From: Cellulomonas endophytica
GTDB taxonomy: Bacteria; Actinomycetota; Actinomycetes; Actinomycetales; Cellulomonadaceae
Assembly: GCF_004123805.1 (NCBI RefSeq)
Contig: NZ_RWJX01000001.1
Coordinates: 62,001-126,000, forward strand
Length of the DNA stretch: 64,000 bases
Direction of reading: 5' to 3'
Position 1 is the stretch's first letter, and the number at the start of each line of letters is the position of its first letter. The position numbers and the translations under genes were made by a program. Positions 34,380 to 44,480 of this stretch are shown piece by piece. The notes under the pieces are model-generated. The model saw only the letters and a program-made list of their open reading frames with translations, ran no database searches and was not told where the DNA came from.

Positions 34380-34467
34380 GGCACGGGTCCGGCACGGGTC
34401 CGGCACGGGTCCGGCACGGGTCCGGCACGGGTCCGGCACGGGTCCGGCACCGGTCCGGCACCGGTCC
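34380..34467. repeat. Eight tandem 11-bp repeats upstream of gltB
   Basis: Unit GGCACGGGTCC occurs six times exactly and twice as GGCACCGGTCC, contiguous and without spacers, with a partial ninth copy after it. The array is a microsatellite-like tract between the lgt stop and the gltB promoter. Confidence 0.9.
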
Positions 34468-34556
34468 GGCACGGGGGACGCAGGGGTGCGAGCCGCGGAG
34501 GAACCGGCGCGCCGCGCCCCGGGCGGGGGCGGTCGGCGTCCGGAGCCGGCGCCGCG

Positions 34557-35585
34557 TCAGGCGCGGGGTCGTCCCGCCGCCGTGCCGTCGGGGCCCTCGG
34601 TCCCGGCGTCCGACGCCGAGAGGGCGGTGGCCCCGGCGCGGCCGTCGGGGTCGGCGGCAGGGTCGACACCAGGCCCGGCGGCGGCGTCGGCGTCCGGGGC
34701 GGCGTCGGTGTCGGTGTCCGTGGCGTCGAGCGGCCGACCGTCGAGGCGCACCGTCGTGTCCCGGCCGGGGTGCCGTCGCCCGACGAGCACGAAGGCCACG
34801 AGCGCGCCGACGCACACGACCAGCGAGACCCATACGTTGACGCGCAGGCCCGCGATCTCGTGCGCCTCGTCGATCCGCAGCGCCTCGATCCACAGCCGGC
34901 CCGCGGTGTAGAGGACGACGTAGAGCCAGAAGACGCGGCCGTGCCCCCAGCTCCGGCGACGGTCCAGCCACACGATGAGCGCCGCGGCCGCGAGGTTCCA
35001 CACCAGCTCGTACAGGAAGGTCGGGTGGAACAGCGTTCCGGAGGCGTAGCCGGCGGGCAGGTGCGCGTCGTCGATGCGCAGCCCCCACGGCAGGTCCGTC
35101 GGGCCGCCGAAGAGCTCCTGGTTGAACCAGTTGCCGAGCCGCCCGACCGCCTGGGCGACGAGCAGCCCCGGCGCCAGCGCGTCGGCGAACGGCGCCAGGC
35201 GCAGGCCCTGGCGCCGGCACCCGATCAGGGCGCCGACGGCGCCGAGCGCCACCGCGCCCCAGATGCCGAGGCCGCCCTCCCAGATGGCGAACGCGCGCAG
35301 GGGCTCGCCGCCCTCGCCGAAGTACGCGTCCGGCGAGGTGATGAGGTGGTAGATGCGCCCGCCGACGATGCCGAACGGCACCGCCCAGAAGACGATGTCG
35401 AGGATCTGGTCGCGGTGACCCCCGCGTGCCTCCCAGCGCCGCTGCGTGATGAGCGTCGCCAGGACGATGCCGGCGAGGATGAAGAGGGCGTAGGCCCGCA
35501 GGGGCAGGGGCCCCAGGTGCCAGACGCCCTGCGACGGGCTGGGGATCGCGGCGACGACCGGGGCGAGGGCCGCGGCGACGCTCAT
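34557..35585 (-). CDS. lgt: Prolipoprotein diacylglyceryl transferase
   Basis: Integral membrane protein of 342 residues with about seven transmembrane segments. It transfers diacylglycerol from phosphatidylglycerol to the lipobox cysteine of prolipoproteins. The family signature [22 protein letters not shown] is complete, with GGRIYHL and HPTFLYE. The last 65 residues form an Asp/Ala/Pro-rich cytoplasmic tail that varies among actinobacteria. ATG overlaps the trpA stop by 4 nt. Two putative lipoproteins in this window (the FKBP protein and the amino acid-binding protein) would be its substrates. Confidence 0.95.
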   Translation of the reverse strand: MSVAAALAPVVAAIPSPSQGVWHLGPLPLRAYALFILAGIVLATLITQRRWEARGGHRDQILDIVFWAVPFGIVGGRIYHLITSPDAYFGEGGEPLRAFAIWEGGLGIWGAVALGAVGALIGCRRQGLRLAPFADALAPGLLVAQAVGRLGNWFNQELFGGPTDLPWGLRIDDAHLPAGYASGTLFHPTFLYELVWNLAAAALIVWLDRRRSWGHGRVFWLYVVLYTAGRLWIEALRIDEAHEIAGLRVNVWVSLVVCVGALVAFVLVGRRHPGRDTTVRLDGRPLDATDTDTDAAPDADAAAGPGVDPAADPDGRAGATALSASDAGTEGPDGTAAGRPRA

Positions 35586-36489
35586 GCGGCGCCGCCCGCG
35601 GGCCGGTGCGCGCCGCGGACGCCCGCGGCGAGGCCGGCCACGACGCCCTGGAGCGCGGTGATCCCTGCCGCCGGCGTGGCGGCGTCCGTCAGCGCACGGA
35701 CGAGCGCCGACCCGACGATGACCCCGTCGGCGAAGGCCGCGACCTGCGCCGCCTGCTCCCCCGTCGAGACGCCCAGACCGACGCAGACCCGGGCGGCGCC
35801 CGCCGCGCGCGTCTGCGCCACCAGCCCCTCCGCCCCGGTGCCCACGCTCGCGCGCTCGCCCGTCACGCCCATCGTCGAGGCGGCGTACACGAACCCGCGC
35901 GACGCGGCCGCGGTGCTCGCGAGCCGCTGCGGCGAGGAGCTGGGGGCGACGAGGAACACGCGGTCCAGCCCGTGCGCGTCGGACGCGGCCAGCCACTCCC
36001 CCGCCTCGTCGGGAACGAGGTCCGGGGTGATGAGGCCGGCGCCGCCCGCCGCAGCGAGGTCGCGGGCGAAGGCGTCGACGCCGTAGCGCAGGACGAGGTT
36101 CCAGTAGGTCATGACGAGCACGGGGGCACCCGCGTCGGCCGTGGCCTCCACGGCGGCCAGCGTGTCGCGCACCTTCGTGCCCCCCGCCAGCGCCGCCTCG
36201 ACCGCCCGCTGGATGAGCGGCCCGTCCATGACGGGGTCGGAGTACGGCATGCCGAGCTCGACCACGTCCACACCGGCGTCGACCATCGCCCGCACCGCGT
36301 CCACGGACCCCGGCACGGTCGGGAAGCCGACGGGCAGGTAGCCGACGAGGGCCGCCCGCCCGGCGCGATCGGGCCCGCCCGCGCGCAGGGCGTCGAGGTG
36401 CTCGCCCGTGCGGGACCGGACGGTGGCGCCGGCGGCCGGCACCACCGACGGTGCCGGCGCGGCGGGGGCGTCCCCGGTGACGGCGGTGC

Positions 36490-36493
<4 letters not shown>
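35582..36493 (-). CDS. trpA: Tryptophan synthase alpha chain
   Basis: Protein of 303 residues, TIM barrel that cleaves indole-3-glycerol phosphate. Catalytic glutamate lies in [21 protein letters not shown] and catalytic aspartate in [18 protein letters not shown] and GVIVGSALV bind phosphate. The first 40 residues are an Ala/Pro-rich extension preceding the barrel. GTG start overlaps the trpB stop by 4 nt. Member of trpC-trpB-trpA-lgt. Confidence 0.95.
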
Positions 36494-37871
<1,378 letters not shown>

Positions 37872-37875
<4 letters not shown>

Positions 37876-38684
37876 TGCCGCACCGCCCGCAGGGAGGGGT
37901 GGGCGCCGGCGGCGACGAGGTCGGCCACGGACTGGCGCGGCGCGTCGTCCGTCACGAGGGCCTCGCCGACGAGGACGACGTCCGCGCCGGCGCGGGCGTA
38001 CTCCATGACGTCGCGCGGGCCGCGGACGCCGGACTCCGCCACCTTGACGACGTCGGAGGGGATGGCCGGGGCGACCCGGTGGAAGGTCGTGCGGTCCACC
38101 TCCAGGGTGCGCAGGTCGCGGGCGTTCACCCCCACGACGCGGGCCCCGGCGTCGACCGCGCGGGCCGCCTCGTCCTCGTCGTGGACCTCGACCAGCGCCG
38201 TCATCCCCAGGGAGTGGACCCGGTCGACGAGCGACTCGAGCACCGTCTGCTCCAGGGCCGCGACGATGAGGAGCACGAGGTCGGCCCCGTGGGCGCGCGC
38301 CTCCCACACCTGGTAGGGCGTCACGACGAAGTCCTTGCGCAGGACGGGCACGTCGACGGCGTGGCGGACCGCGTCGAGGTCGTCGAGGGACCCGTTGAAG
38401 CGGCGGCGCTCCGTCAGCACGGAGATGGCGGCGGCGCCCCCGCGCTCGTACTCCCGCGCCAGGGCGGCCGGGTCCTGGATGGTGGCGAGGGCGCCCTTGC
38501 TCGGGCTCGACCGCTTCACCTCGGCGATGACGGTGACGGCGTCCGTGCGCTTGAGGACGTCCACGCAGGCGCCGGCGGACTCCCGGCGCGCGGCGAGCTC
38601 CTTGAGCCGCTCGAGGGGCGTGACCGCCTCGCGTTCCGCCAGGTCCTGCCGGACGCCGGCGACGATCTCGTCCAGAACGGTCAT
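37872..38684 (-). CDS. trpC: Indole-3-glycerol phosphate synthase
   Basis: Protein of 270 residues, monofunctional. Signature [13 protein letters not shown] with the catalytic lysine, [44 protein letters not shown] and [12 protein letters not shown] are intact. ATG 38684 follows GGAGAGGGGGG. trpF and trpD are not in the window; in actinobacteria PriA usually replaces TrpF and trpD lies elsewhere. A -10-like TACGAT at 38802-38807 would give a 110-nt leader without a tryptophan-rich leader ORF. Confidence 0.96.
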
Positions 38685-38801
38685 GGGACCCCCCTCTCCG
38701 CGCGGCGCGCTCACCGCGTCGTGCCCTCCCCTGGCGGCACCCGCCCGCCGGGCCGGCGGGTCGTCTCCCCGCCGTCCGACGGCGTGCGCGCCGATCCGGT
38801 C

Positions 38802-38807
38802 ATCGTA
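38802..38807 (-). promoter_or_regulatory. Candidate -10 element for trpCBA-lgt
   Basis: TACGAT on the minus strand in the 177-bp gap between the DUF2752 gene and trpC. It suggests that trpCBA-lgt can be transcribed apart from trpE. Confidence 0.35.
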
Positions 38808-38861
38808 GGGGCAGGCCCCGACACGCCGGTCACGCGTCCACCGGCGCCCGTCCGCCCCCTC

Positions 38862-39308
38862 TCAGCCTGCGGCCGCCGGCCCCAGCAGCGGGACGAGCGC
38901 GGGGACGTTGCGCAGGACACCGAGGACGACCAGAGCGACGACCAGCGCGAGCGCCGTGCGCGGCCCGACGACGGGCACGGCCCGGGGGCGGCGCAGCCAC
39001 CGCAGCCCCAGGACGACCGCGACGGGCGCGAGCAGGACCACGGCGGGGTTCATGCCCCAGGCGGCCGCGAGGTCGAGGTGCGCGAGGTCGTGGACGGCGC
39101 GCAGCCCCCCGCACAGCGGGCAGGACAGCCCCGTCAGCGCACGCAGGGGGCAGGGCGGGTAGAGCCCCGTGGTGCGGGGGTCCGCCGCGGCGAGCACCAC
39201 GGTGCCGACCGTGGCGAGGCCGGCCAGGAGGAGCGGCTCGCGCCGCGCACGCACGGCCGCGCGGGCCCGGGACGTCCGTCCGGGCACCGCTGCCGGGGAC
39301 GCCGTCAC
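38862..39308 (-). CDS. DUF2752 membrane protein
   Basis: Membrane protein of 148 residues with three or four hydrophobic segments. The diagnostic element is YPPCPLRALTGLSCPLCGGLRAVHDL, with a CPLRALTG-CPxCGGLRA pattern typical of DUF2752, followed by a helix beginning AAWGMNPAVVLLAP. Function of the family is unknown; the cysteines may bind a metal or form disulfides at the membrane surface. The start is uncertain: GTG 39308 gives a protein of normal length but lacks a good ribosome site. It is 25 nt downstream of the HGxxPAAW gene and precedes trpC, its usual place in many actinobacteria. Confidence 0.8.
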   Translation of the reverse strand: MTASPAAVPGRTSRARAAVRARREPLLLAGLATVGTVVLAAADPRTTGLYPPCPLRALTGLSCPLCGGLRAVHDLAHLDLAAAWGMNPAVVLLAPVAVVLGLRWLRRPRAVPVVGPRTALALVVALVVLGVLRNVPALVPLLGPAAAG

Positions 39309-39333
39309 CGGGGGCGCCGCGGGGGGCCGGGGG

Positions 39334-39651
39334 TCAGTGGGAGCGGCCCGCGCGGCGGGCCGCCTCCTCCTTCGCCTTCGTGCGCTCGCCGCCCTGGCCG
39401 AAGCCGGCGCTCTTGAGCACCCGGCCGAGCACGAGACCGACGGCGATGACGCCCATGCCGACCCAGAAGAGCCAGACCAGGGCGAAGATCGTCGCGACGC
39501 TCGCGACCACGGCACCGCCGAGCACGAACCAGACCGTCGTCCACGCCGCCGTCGTGTGCCCGTGGTTCGTCGGGGGCACGGCCTTCGGCAGGTGCACGGC
39601 CTCCGTGCGCGTGACGTTCTGGGCGCGGTGCGCCAGCGAGTTGTCCACCAT
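39334..39651 (-). CDS. HGxxPAAW-type small membrane protein
   Basis: Protein of 105 residues. The motif NHGHTTAAWT at about residue 31 is a variant of HGxxPAAWT, followed by two transmembrane segments (about 42-65 and 68-90) and a basic tail. It belongs to a family conserved next to trp genes in actinobacteria; function unknown. ATG at 39651 is supported by GGAGGAG 10 nt upstream and a TAGGGT -10 hexamer at 39685-39690. Confidence 0.85.
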   Translation of the reverse strand: MVDNSLAHRAQNVTRTEAVHLPKAVPPTNHGHTTAAWTTVWFVLGGAVVASVATIFALVWLFWVGMGVIAVGLVLGRVLKSAGFGQGGERTKAKEEAARRAGRSH

Positions 39652-39684
39652 GACCGTCGTGCTCCTCCGTGCTCGAGTGGGCAC

Positions 39685-39690
39685 ACCCTA
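39685..39690 (-). promoter_or_regulatory. Candidate -10 element for the HGxxPAAW gene
   Basis: TAGGGT on the minus strand. Predicted start near 39678 leaves a leader of about 27 nt that contains the GGAGGAG site. Confidence 0.45.
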
Positions 39691-39750
39691 ACCGACCGCC
39701 GGGCGTCGCCGCCGGTCAGCCCCGTGGCCCGCCGCGGCCGGGCGGGCCCG

Positions 39751-40473
39751 TCAGCTCGGGTCCTCGCCCCGGCTCAGGCGGTCCCACGCAGCCCGTTCGT
39801 CGACCGTCGCAGCCGGGGCCGCGCCCGCGCCGGGGCCTCCCGCGCCGGGGCCTCCCGTGCCGGCGCCTCCCGTGCGGGCGCGCCGCCCGTCGGCGACCGG
39901 TCCCGTCGCGCCGGCGCCCGTGGTGCCCGTCCCCGCCGCGGCGGGGCGCGCCCGCTCGTGGCGCGCGGACGGCACCGACCAGCTCCGTCCCGCCCGCACG
40001 AGGGCCGGGCCGGCCAGCGCCGCGAGCACGCCGACGGCGACCGCGGCCCAGACGACCGGCGAGACCGTCACACCTCCGGCGAGCGTGCCCACGCCGGTGC
40101 GCGCGGCGGCGGCGTCCTCCGCCAGGCGCCGGGCGGCGCCGGGGACCCCCGCCGCCACGGCGACGGCGGCGACGCCGGCGGCCGTGACGACGAGGCCCAC
40201 GAGCCAGCGCCCGGCCCGCCCGACGAGCGCCACCGCGAGCGCGCACGCCGCCAGCACGAGGGCGAGCGCCGGCAGCGCCGGGGCCGCGGCCGTCCCCCCG
40301 ACGCCCACGGCGACCCGCTCGCCGAGCGCGGTGGTCGTCGAGGACGTCACCCAGTCCGGCGCGCCGAGCACGCCGAGGGCCGCGGCCAGCGCGAGGAGCG
40401 CCACGGCCACCTGCCGCCGCCCGCCGCGCCCGGGCCGCGGCTCCCGCGGCCCCGCCACCCCTGCCCCGCTCAC
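39751..40473 (-). CDS. Trp operon-associated membrane protein
   Basis: Protein of 240 residues of the Trp-biosynthesis-associated membrane family (TIGR02234/Trp_oprn_chp type). It has four hydrophobic segments (about 20-42, 62-85, 88-110 and 135-165) with DWVTSSTTTALGERVAVGVGGTAAAPALPALALVL between the first two, which matches the family, and a Gly/Ala/Thr-rich cytoplasmic tail. GTG overlaps the trpE stop by 4 nt. Function unproven; a role in tryptophan or chorismate-derived metabolite handling is only suggested by location. Confidence 0.82.
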   Translation of the reverse strand: MSGAGVAGPREPRPGRGGRRQVAVALLALAAALGVLGAPDWVTSSTTTALGERVAVGVGGTAAAPALPALALVLAACALAVALVGRAGRWLVGLVVTAAGVAAVAVAAGVPGAARRLAEDAAAARTGVGTLAGGVTVSPVVWAAVAVGVLAALAGPALVRAGRSWSVPSARHERARPAAAGTGTTGAGATGPVADGRRARTGGAGTGGPGAGGPGAGAAPAATVDERAAWDRLSRGEDPS

Positions 40474-42053
40474 CCCGCGGCGCCCCGCAGGCGCGCGGCG
40501 ATCTGCACCGCGCGCACCGCGGCGGCGGCCTTCGAGCGCGACTCCTCGTACTCCGTCACCGGGACGGAGTCGGCGACGATCCCGGCACCGGCCTGCACGC
40601 TCGCGCGGCCCTCGCGCACGAGCGCCGTGCGGATGGCGATGGCCATGTCCATGTCGCCCGCGAAGTCGAAGTAGCCCACGGTGCCGCCGTACAGGCCGCG
40701 GCGGGTGGGCTCCAGCTCGTCGATGAGGGCGATCGCGCGCGGCTTCGGCGCCCCCGACAGCGTGCCGGCGGGGAAGGTCGCGGTGAACGCCTCCAGGGCG
40801 GTGGCACCGGGCCGCAGCCGGCCGACGACGGTCGAGCAGATGTGCATGATGTGGCTGTAGCGCCGCACCGCCATGAACTCCACGACCTCCACGGAGCGCG
40901 GGTCGCAGACCTTGACGAGGTCGTTGCGCGAGAGGTCGACGAGCATGATGTGCTCGGCCCGCTCCTTGGGGTCGGCGAGCACCTCGTCGCCCAGCCGGCG
41001 GTCCTCCTCCGGCGTCGCGCCGCGGGGCCGCGACCCGGCGATGGGGAACGTCGTGACGTGCCCGTCCGCGACCTTGACGAGCGTCTCCGGGCTCGAGCCC
41101 ACGACGGCGAGGTCCCGGCCGTCGGCGTCCTGGAGGTGGACGCAGAACATGTAGGGGCTGGGGTTGAGCGTGCGCAGCACGCGGTAGACGTCGATGGGGT
41201 CGGCGGGGCAGTCGAGGTCGAGGCGCTGGGAGAGCACCACCTGGAACACGTCGCCGTCCCGGATGGCGCGCTGGCCGGCGAGCACCGCCCTCTCGAAGTC
41301 CGCCCGGCTCGTGCGGAACTCGAGCGCGGGCTCCGGCACGTCCGCCAGGCCGGCGAGCGCCGCGGGAGCGGGCGTCGCGAGCGCGCGGTGCATCGCCTCG
41401 ACGCGGCCGAGGGCGTCGGCGTACGCCTCGTCCACCCGGTCGTCCGTGCCGTCCGTGTTCACCGCGTTCGCGACGAGCCACACGGACCCGTCGTGGTGGT
41501 CGACGACCGCGAGGTCCGTCGCGAGCAGGAGGCAGACCTCGGGCACGTCGAGGTCGTCCACCGCGTCGGCGGGCAGCGTCGGCTCCCAGTGCCGCACGAC
41601 GTCCCAGCCCAGGGCCCCGACGAGGCCGCCGGTGAGGGTCGGCAGCCCCGGGATGCGCGGGGTGGCGAGGACCTCCAGCGTGCGCGCGAGCACCTCCAGC
41701 ACGTCCCCGGACGTCGGCACCCCGGCGGGCACCTCCCCGGTCCACACCGCGGACCCGTCGCGCACGGTCAGCGTCGCGCTCGAGCGCACCCCGACGAAGG
41801 AGTACCGGCCCCAGGTGCCGTCGGACTCGGCGGACTCCAGCACGAAGGTGCCGGGGCGGCCGGCCGCGAGCGTGCGGAAGAGCCCGACGGGGGTGACGTC
41901 GTCCGCGAGGAGGCGCCGCACGACCGGCACGACCCGGCGGTCCCGCGCCAGCGTGCGGAAGCCCTCGAGGTCCGGCCACGTCCCGCCCCAGGGCAGCACG
42001 GCCGCCCCGGCCTCGACCCGGGCCCGCTCGTCCTCCGCCGTCGCCGCGCTCAC
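40470..42053 (-). CDS. trpE: Anthranilate synthase component I
   Basis: Protein of 527 residues. N-terminal regulatory domain contains LESAES and RYSFVG, the LLES-type tryptophan-binding element. The chorismate-binding domain has [77 protein letters not shown], and [14 protein letters not shown]. It converts chorismate plus ammonia (from TrpG, not in this window) to anthranilate. GTG overlaps the hisI stop by 4 nt; hisI-trpE coupling is usual in actinobacteria. Confidence 0.96.
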   Translation of the reverse strand: MSAATAEDERARVEAGAAVLPWGGTWPDLEGFRTLARDRRVVPVVRRLLADDVTPVGLFRTLAAGRPGTFVLESAESDGTWGRYSFVGVRSSATLTVRDGSAVWTGEVPAGVPTSGDVLEVLARTLEVLATPRIPGLPTLTGGLVGALGWDVVRHWEPTLPADAVDDLDVPEVCLLLATDLAVVDHHDGSVWLVANAVNTDGTDDRVDEAYADALGRVEAMHRALATPAPAALAGLADVPEPALEFRTSRADFERAVLAGQRAIRDGDVFQVVLSQRLDLDCPADPIDVYRVLRTLNPSPYMFCVHLQDADGRDLAVVGSSPETLVKVADGHVTTFPIAGSRPRGATPEEDRRLGDEVLADPKERAEHIMLVDLSRNDLVKVCDPRSVEVVEFMAVRRYSHIMHICSTVVGRLRPGATALEAFTATFPAGTLSGAPKPRAIALIDELEPTRRGLYGGTVGYFDFAGDMDMAIAIRTALVREGRASVQAGAGIVADSVPVTEYEESRSKAAAAVRAVQIAARLRGAAG

Positions 42054-42505
42054 CGCGCCACCTCCTCGCCGGGACCCGCCACCGCGCCGACCAGGGCGGG
42101 CAGCACCCCGCCCGCCTCGAAGCAGGTGCGGGTGCCCGTGTGGCAGGCCGCGCCGACCTGGTCCACCTCGACGAGGAGCGCGTCGCCGTCGCAGTCCAGG
42201 CTCACGCGCACCACGTGCTGCACGTGCCCGGAGGTGTCGCCCTTGCGCCAGTACTCCTGCCGCGAGCGGCTCCAGAACGTCACGCGCCCGGAGGTGAGGG
42301 TGCGGCCCAGCGCCTCGTCGTCCATCCACCCGAGCATGAGCACCTCGCGCGTGTCGTGCTGCTGCACCACCGCCGCCACGAGGCCGTCGGCGTCGCGCTT
42401 GAGGCGCGCGGCGACGGCAGGGTCGAGCGCCGGCGCCGCGGGCGGCGTGCCCGGGGGGTCGGCGAGGGGGGCGGCTGGGGCCTCGGCGGGGTCGTGCGTC
42501 ACCAC
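42050..42505 (-). CDS. hisI: Phosphoribosyl-AMP cyclohydrolase
   Basis: Protein of 151 residues. Third step of histidine biosynthesis. Core from about residue 33: [43 protein letters not shown], and the zinc/magnesium ligands in [26 protein letters not shown]. It is the stand-alone cyclohydrolase without a HisE domain. The first 30 residues are a Pro/Ala-rich extension. Two consecutive GTG codons start it; GAGGAT lies 6 nt upstream and no ribosome site is seen, so the mRNA may be leaderless. Confidence 0.94.
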   Translation of the reverse strand: MVTHDPAEAPAAPLADPPGTPPAAPALDPAVAARLKRDADGLVAAVVQQHDTREVLMLGWMDDEALGRTLTSGRVTFWSRSRQEYWRKGDTSGHVQHVVRVSLDCDGDALLVEVDQVGAACHTGTRTCFEAGGVLPALVGAVAGPGEEVAR

Positions 42506-42511
42506 GCGGGC

Positions 42512-42517
42512 ATCCTC
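42512..42517 (-). promoter_or_regulatory. Leaderless -10-like element for hisI-trpE
   Basis: GAGGAT on the minus strand ends 6 nt before the GTG of hisI. It matches the A2/T6 positions of TANNNT and the spacing seen for other leaderless genes here. Confidence 0.4.
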
Positions 42518-42572
42518 GCACGCGGCGCCGACGCGCCCCGCCGGGCGTCCGCCGCCCCCGCGGTCACCGCCG

Positions 42573-44480
42573 TCAGCGCGTCTGCGCGACCCACGCCGCG
42601 TGCAGCGCCGCGTAGGTGCCGCCGGCCGCCACGAGGTCCGCGTGCGGCCCCTGCTCGACGACCCGCCCGCCGTCGACGACGACCACCGCGTCCGCCGCCT
42701 CCGCCGTGGACAGCCGGTGGGCGATGGTGACGACCGTGCGCCCCGCGGTCAGCCGCGCCAGCGCCTGCGCGATCCGCACCTCCGTGGCCGGGTCCACCGC
42801 CGAGGTGGCCTCGTCGAGCACGAGGAGGTCCCCGTCGGCCGCGTGCGCCCGCGCCAGCGCGACGAGCTGGCGCTCCCCGGCGGACATGGACTCCCCGCGC
42901 TGCCCGACGGGCGTGGCGGTGCCCGCGGGCAGCTCGTCGACCCACGGCCGCAGGCCGAGCTCGTCGACGACCCGCTCCACCCGGGCCCGCACCTCGTCGG
43001 GCGTCAGGCCCTCCTCGCGGAGGCCGTCCGCGACGTTGTCGGCCAGCGTGCCGTCGAAGAGGTAGCCCTCCTGCGGCACGAGCACGACCCGCCGGCGCAG
43101 GTCGGGGTCCGGGATGCGCCGCAGGTCGATCCCGTCGAGCAGCACGCGGCCCTCGCGCGGGTCGACGAACCGGGCGACGAGGCGCGCGATCGTCGTCTTG
43201 CCCGAGCCCGTGGCGCCGACGACGGCCACGGACGCGCCCGGCGGCACGTCGAGGTCGACGCCGTGCAGCACCGGCGGGCCGTCGGGGTAGCCGTACGTGA
43301 CGCCCCGCAGCTCGACGCGGGCCGGGCCGCGGGGGGTCACCACCGCCTGGTCCGGCGACGGCTCCGGCACGTCGACCTCCGTCTCGAGCACGCCGAGCAC
43401 CCGGCGCCACCCCGCGACCGCGTTCTGCATCTCCGAGAGGATCTCCGTCGCCATCTGCACCGGGGTGGTGAAGAGCTGCACGAGGAAGAGGAACGCCAGG
43501 AGCCTCCCGACGCTCAGCCGGCCGTCCACGGCCAGCATCGTGCCGACCACGACCACCACGGCCAGCACCCCGGTGGCCACGAGCGTCCCCGAGGAGAAGA
43601 CGGTCGCGACGAGGTTCTGGGCCCGCACCTGCGCCGCCCGGGTGTCCTCGATCCGGGCGTCGAGGGTGCGCTGCGCGCGGTCCTGGACGCCGTAGGCACG
43701 GATCGTCTCCGCGCCGACGACGGACTCCGAGACGGCGGCGAGCATCGCCCCGTAGCGCTCGCGCACCCGGGTGTACCGGCGGTTCACGCGCGGCTGCACC
43801 CGGTGCAGCACGAGCGCGAGCGGCACGAACGTCGCCAGCACCACGAGCGTGAGCACCCAGGAGTAGACGCCCATGAGCACCGTCGCCACGGTGACCTGCA
43901 GCGTCGAGACCAGGAGCATGAGCCCGCCCCACTGGACGAACAGGGAGATGGTGTCGACGTCGGAGGTCACGCGCGAGACGAGCGCCCCGCGCCGCTCGGT
44001 GCCCTGGGTGAGCAGCGAGAGCCGGTGCACGTGGTCGAAGGCCTGGACGCGCAGGGACCGCAGGCCCGCCTCGCTGCGGCGGATGAGCCGGCCGTTGACG
44101 ACCGTGGTGCACACGCCCGAGACGACGAGGGCCACGGCCGCGGCGGCGACGAGGAGCGCGACGCGGCGGACGTCGGGACCGCCCTCGGCCAGCAGCCCCG
44201 TGTCGACCGTCTGCTGGACGGCGAGCGGCACGACGACCCGCCCGGCCGCCGCGAGGACCGCGAGCAGGAGCGTCCAGCCGATGCCCTGGACGAGCACGGG
44301 CGAGACCTCGACCGCCCGCCGCAGCGTCGCGCCCACGCCCAGGGTGCTGGCCGGCGCCATGCGCCCGTCGCGCACGCGGGCACCGAGGTCGGCGACGCGG
44401 TCGTGCATCCGGTCGTGGGGACGGCCGGGGGCCCGGTCCGGGGTGCCTCTCGAGGCCCTCTCCTGCGTGCCCGCGCTCAC
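42573..44480 (-). CDS. ABC exporter half-transporter with canonical ATPase site
   Basis: Protein of 635 residues with an N-terminal six-helix exporter domain (about 45-345) and a C-terminal ATPase. Walker [11 protein letters not shown]-loop VPQEGYLF, Walker [13 protein letters not shown] and H-switch IAHRLS are canonical, but the ABC signature is MSAGERQ instead of LSGGQ. It pairs with the upstream half-transporter (4-nt GTGA overlap), whose Walker B is degenerate and whose signature is normal. Heterodimers of this kind export drugs, lipids or peptides; substrate unknown. It is placed between hisF and hisI. Confidence 0.9.
   Translation of the reverse strand: MSAGTQERASRGTPDRAPGRPHDRMHDRVADLGARVRDGRMAPASTLGVGATLRRAVEVSPVLVQGIGWTLLLAVLAAAGRVVVPLAVQQTVDTGLLAEGGPDVRRVALLVAAAAVALVVSGVCTTVVNGRLIRRSEAGLRSLRVQAFDHVHRLSLLTQGTERRGALVSRVTSDVDTISLFVQWGGLMLLVSTLQVTVATVLMGVYSWVLTLVVLATFVPLALVLHRVQPRVNRRYTRVRERYGAMLAAVSESVVGAETIRAYGVQDRAQRTLDARIEDTRAAQVRAQNLVATVFSSGTLVATGVLAVVVVVGTMLAVDGRLSVGRLLAFLFLVQLFTTPVQMATEILSEMQNAVAGWRRVLGVLETEVDVPEPSPDQAVVTPRGPARVELRGVTYGYPDGPPVLHGVDLDVPPGASVAVVGATGSGKTTIARLVARFVDPREGRVLLDGIDLRRIPDPDLRRRVVLVPQEGYLFDGTLADNVADGLREEGLTPDEVRARVERVVDELGLRPWVDELPAGTATPVGQRGESMSAGERQLVALARAHAADGDLLVLDEATSAVDPATEVRIAQALARLTAGRTVVTIAHRLSTAEAADAVVVVDGGRVVEQGPHADLVAAGGTYAALHAAWVAQTR

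Larger units (their letters stand above)
34229..34556. other. gltB-lgt gap: promoter area and tandem repeats
   Basis: These 328 bp hold no ORF with coding signs. The part next to gltB has a candidate minus-strand -10 (TATCGT at 34308-34313) and a 12-bp palindrome CCCACATGTGGG at 34292-34303. The part next to lgt contains eight 11-bp repeats at 34380-34467. No riboswitch fold or leader ORF was recognised. Confidence 0.6.

Noticed and set aside
34380-34467. CRISPR-like array
   Set aside because: Units are 11 bp, contiguous, with no spacers and no cas genes nearby.
29147-34840. Very long plus-strand open frame opposite gltB
   Set aside because: A shadow of gltB: composition is His/Arg/Val-rich, no family motifs, and the minus strand encodes a complete glutamate synthase.
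38685-38861. trp attenuator with leader peptide upstream of trpC
   Set aside because: The leader has hairpins but no short ORF with Trp codons and no terminator-like switch.
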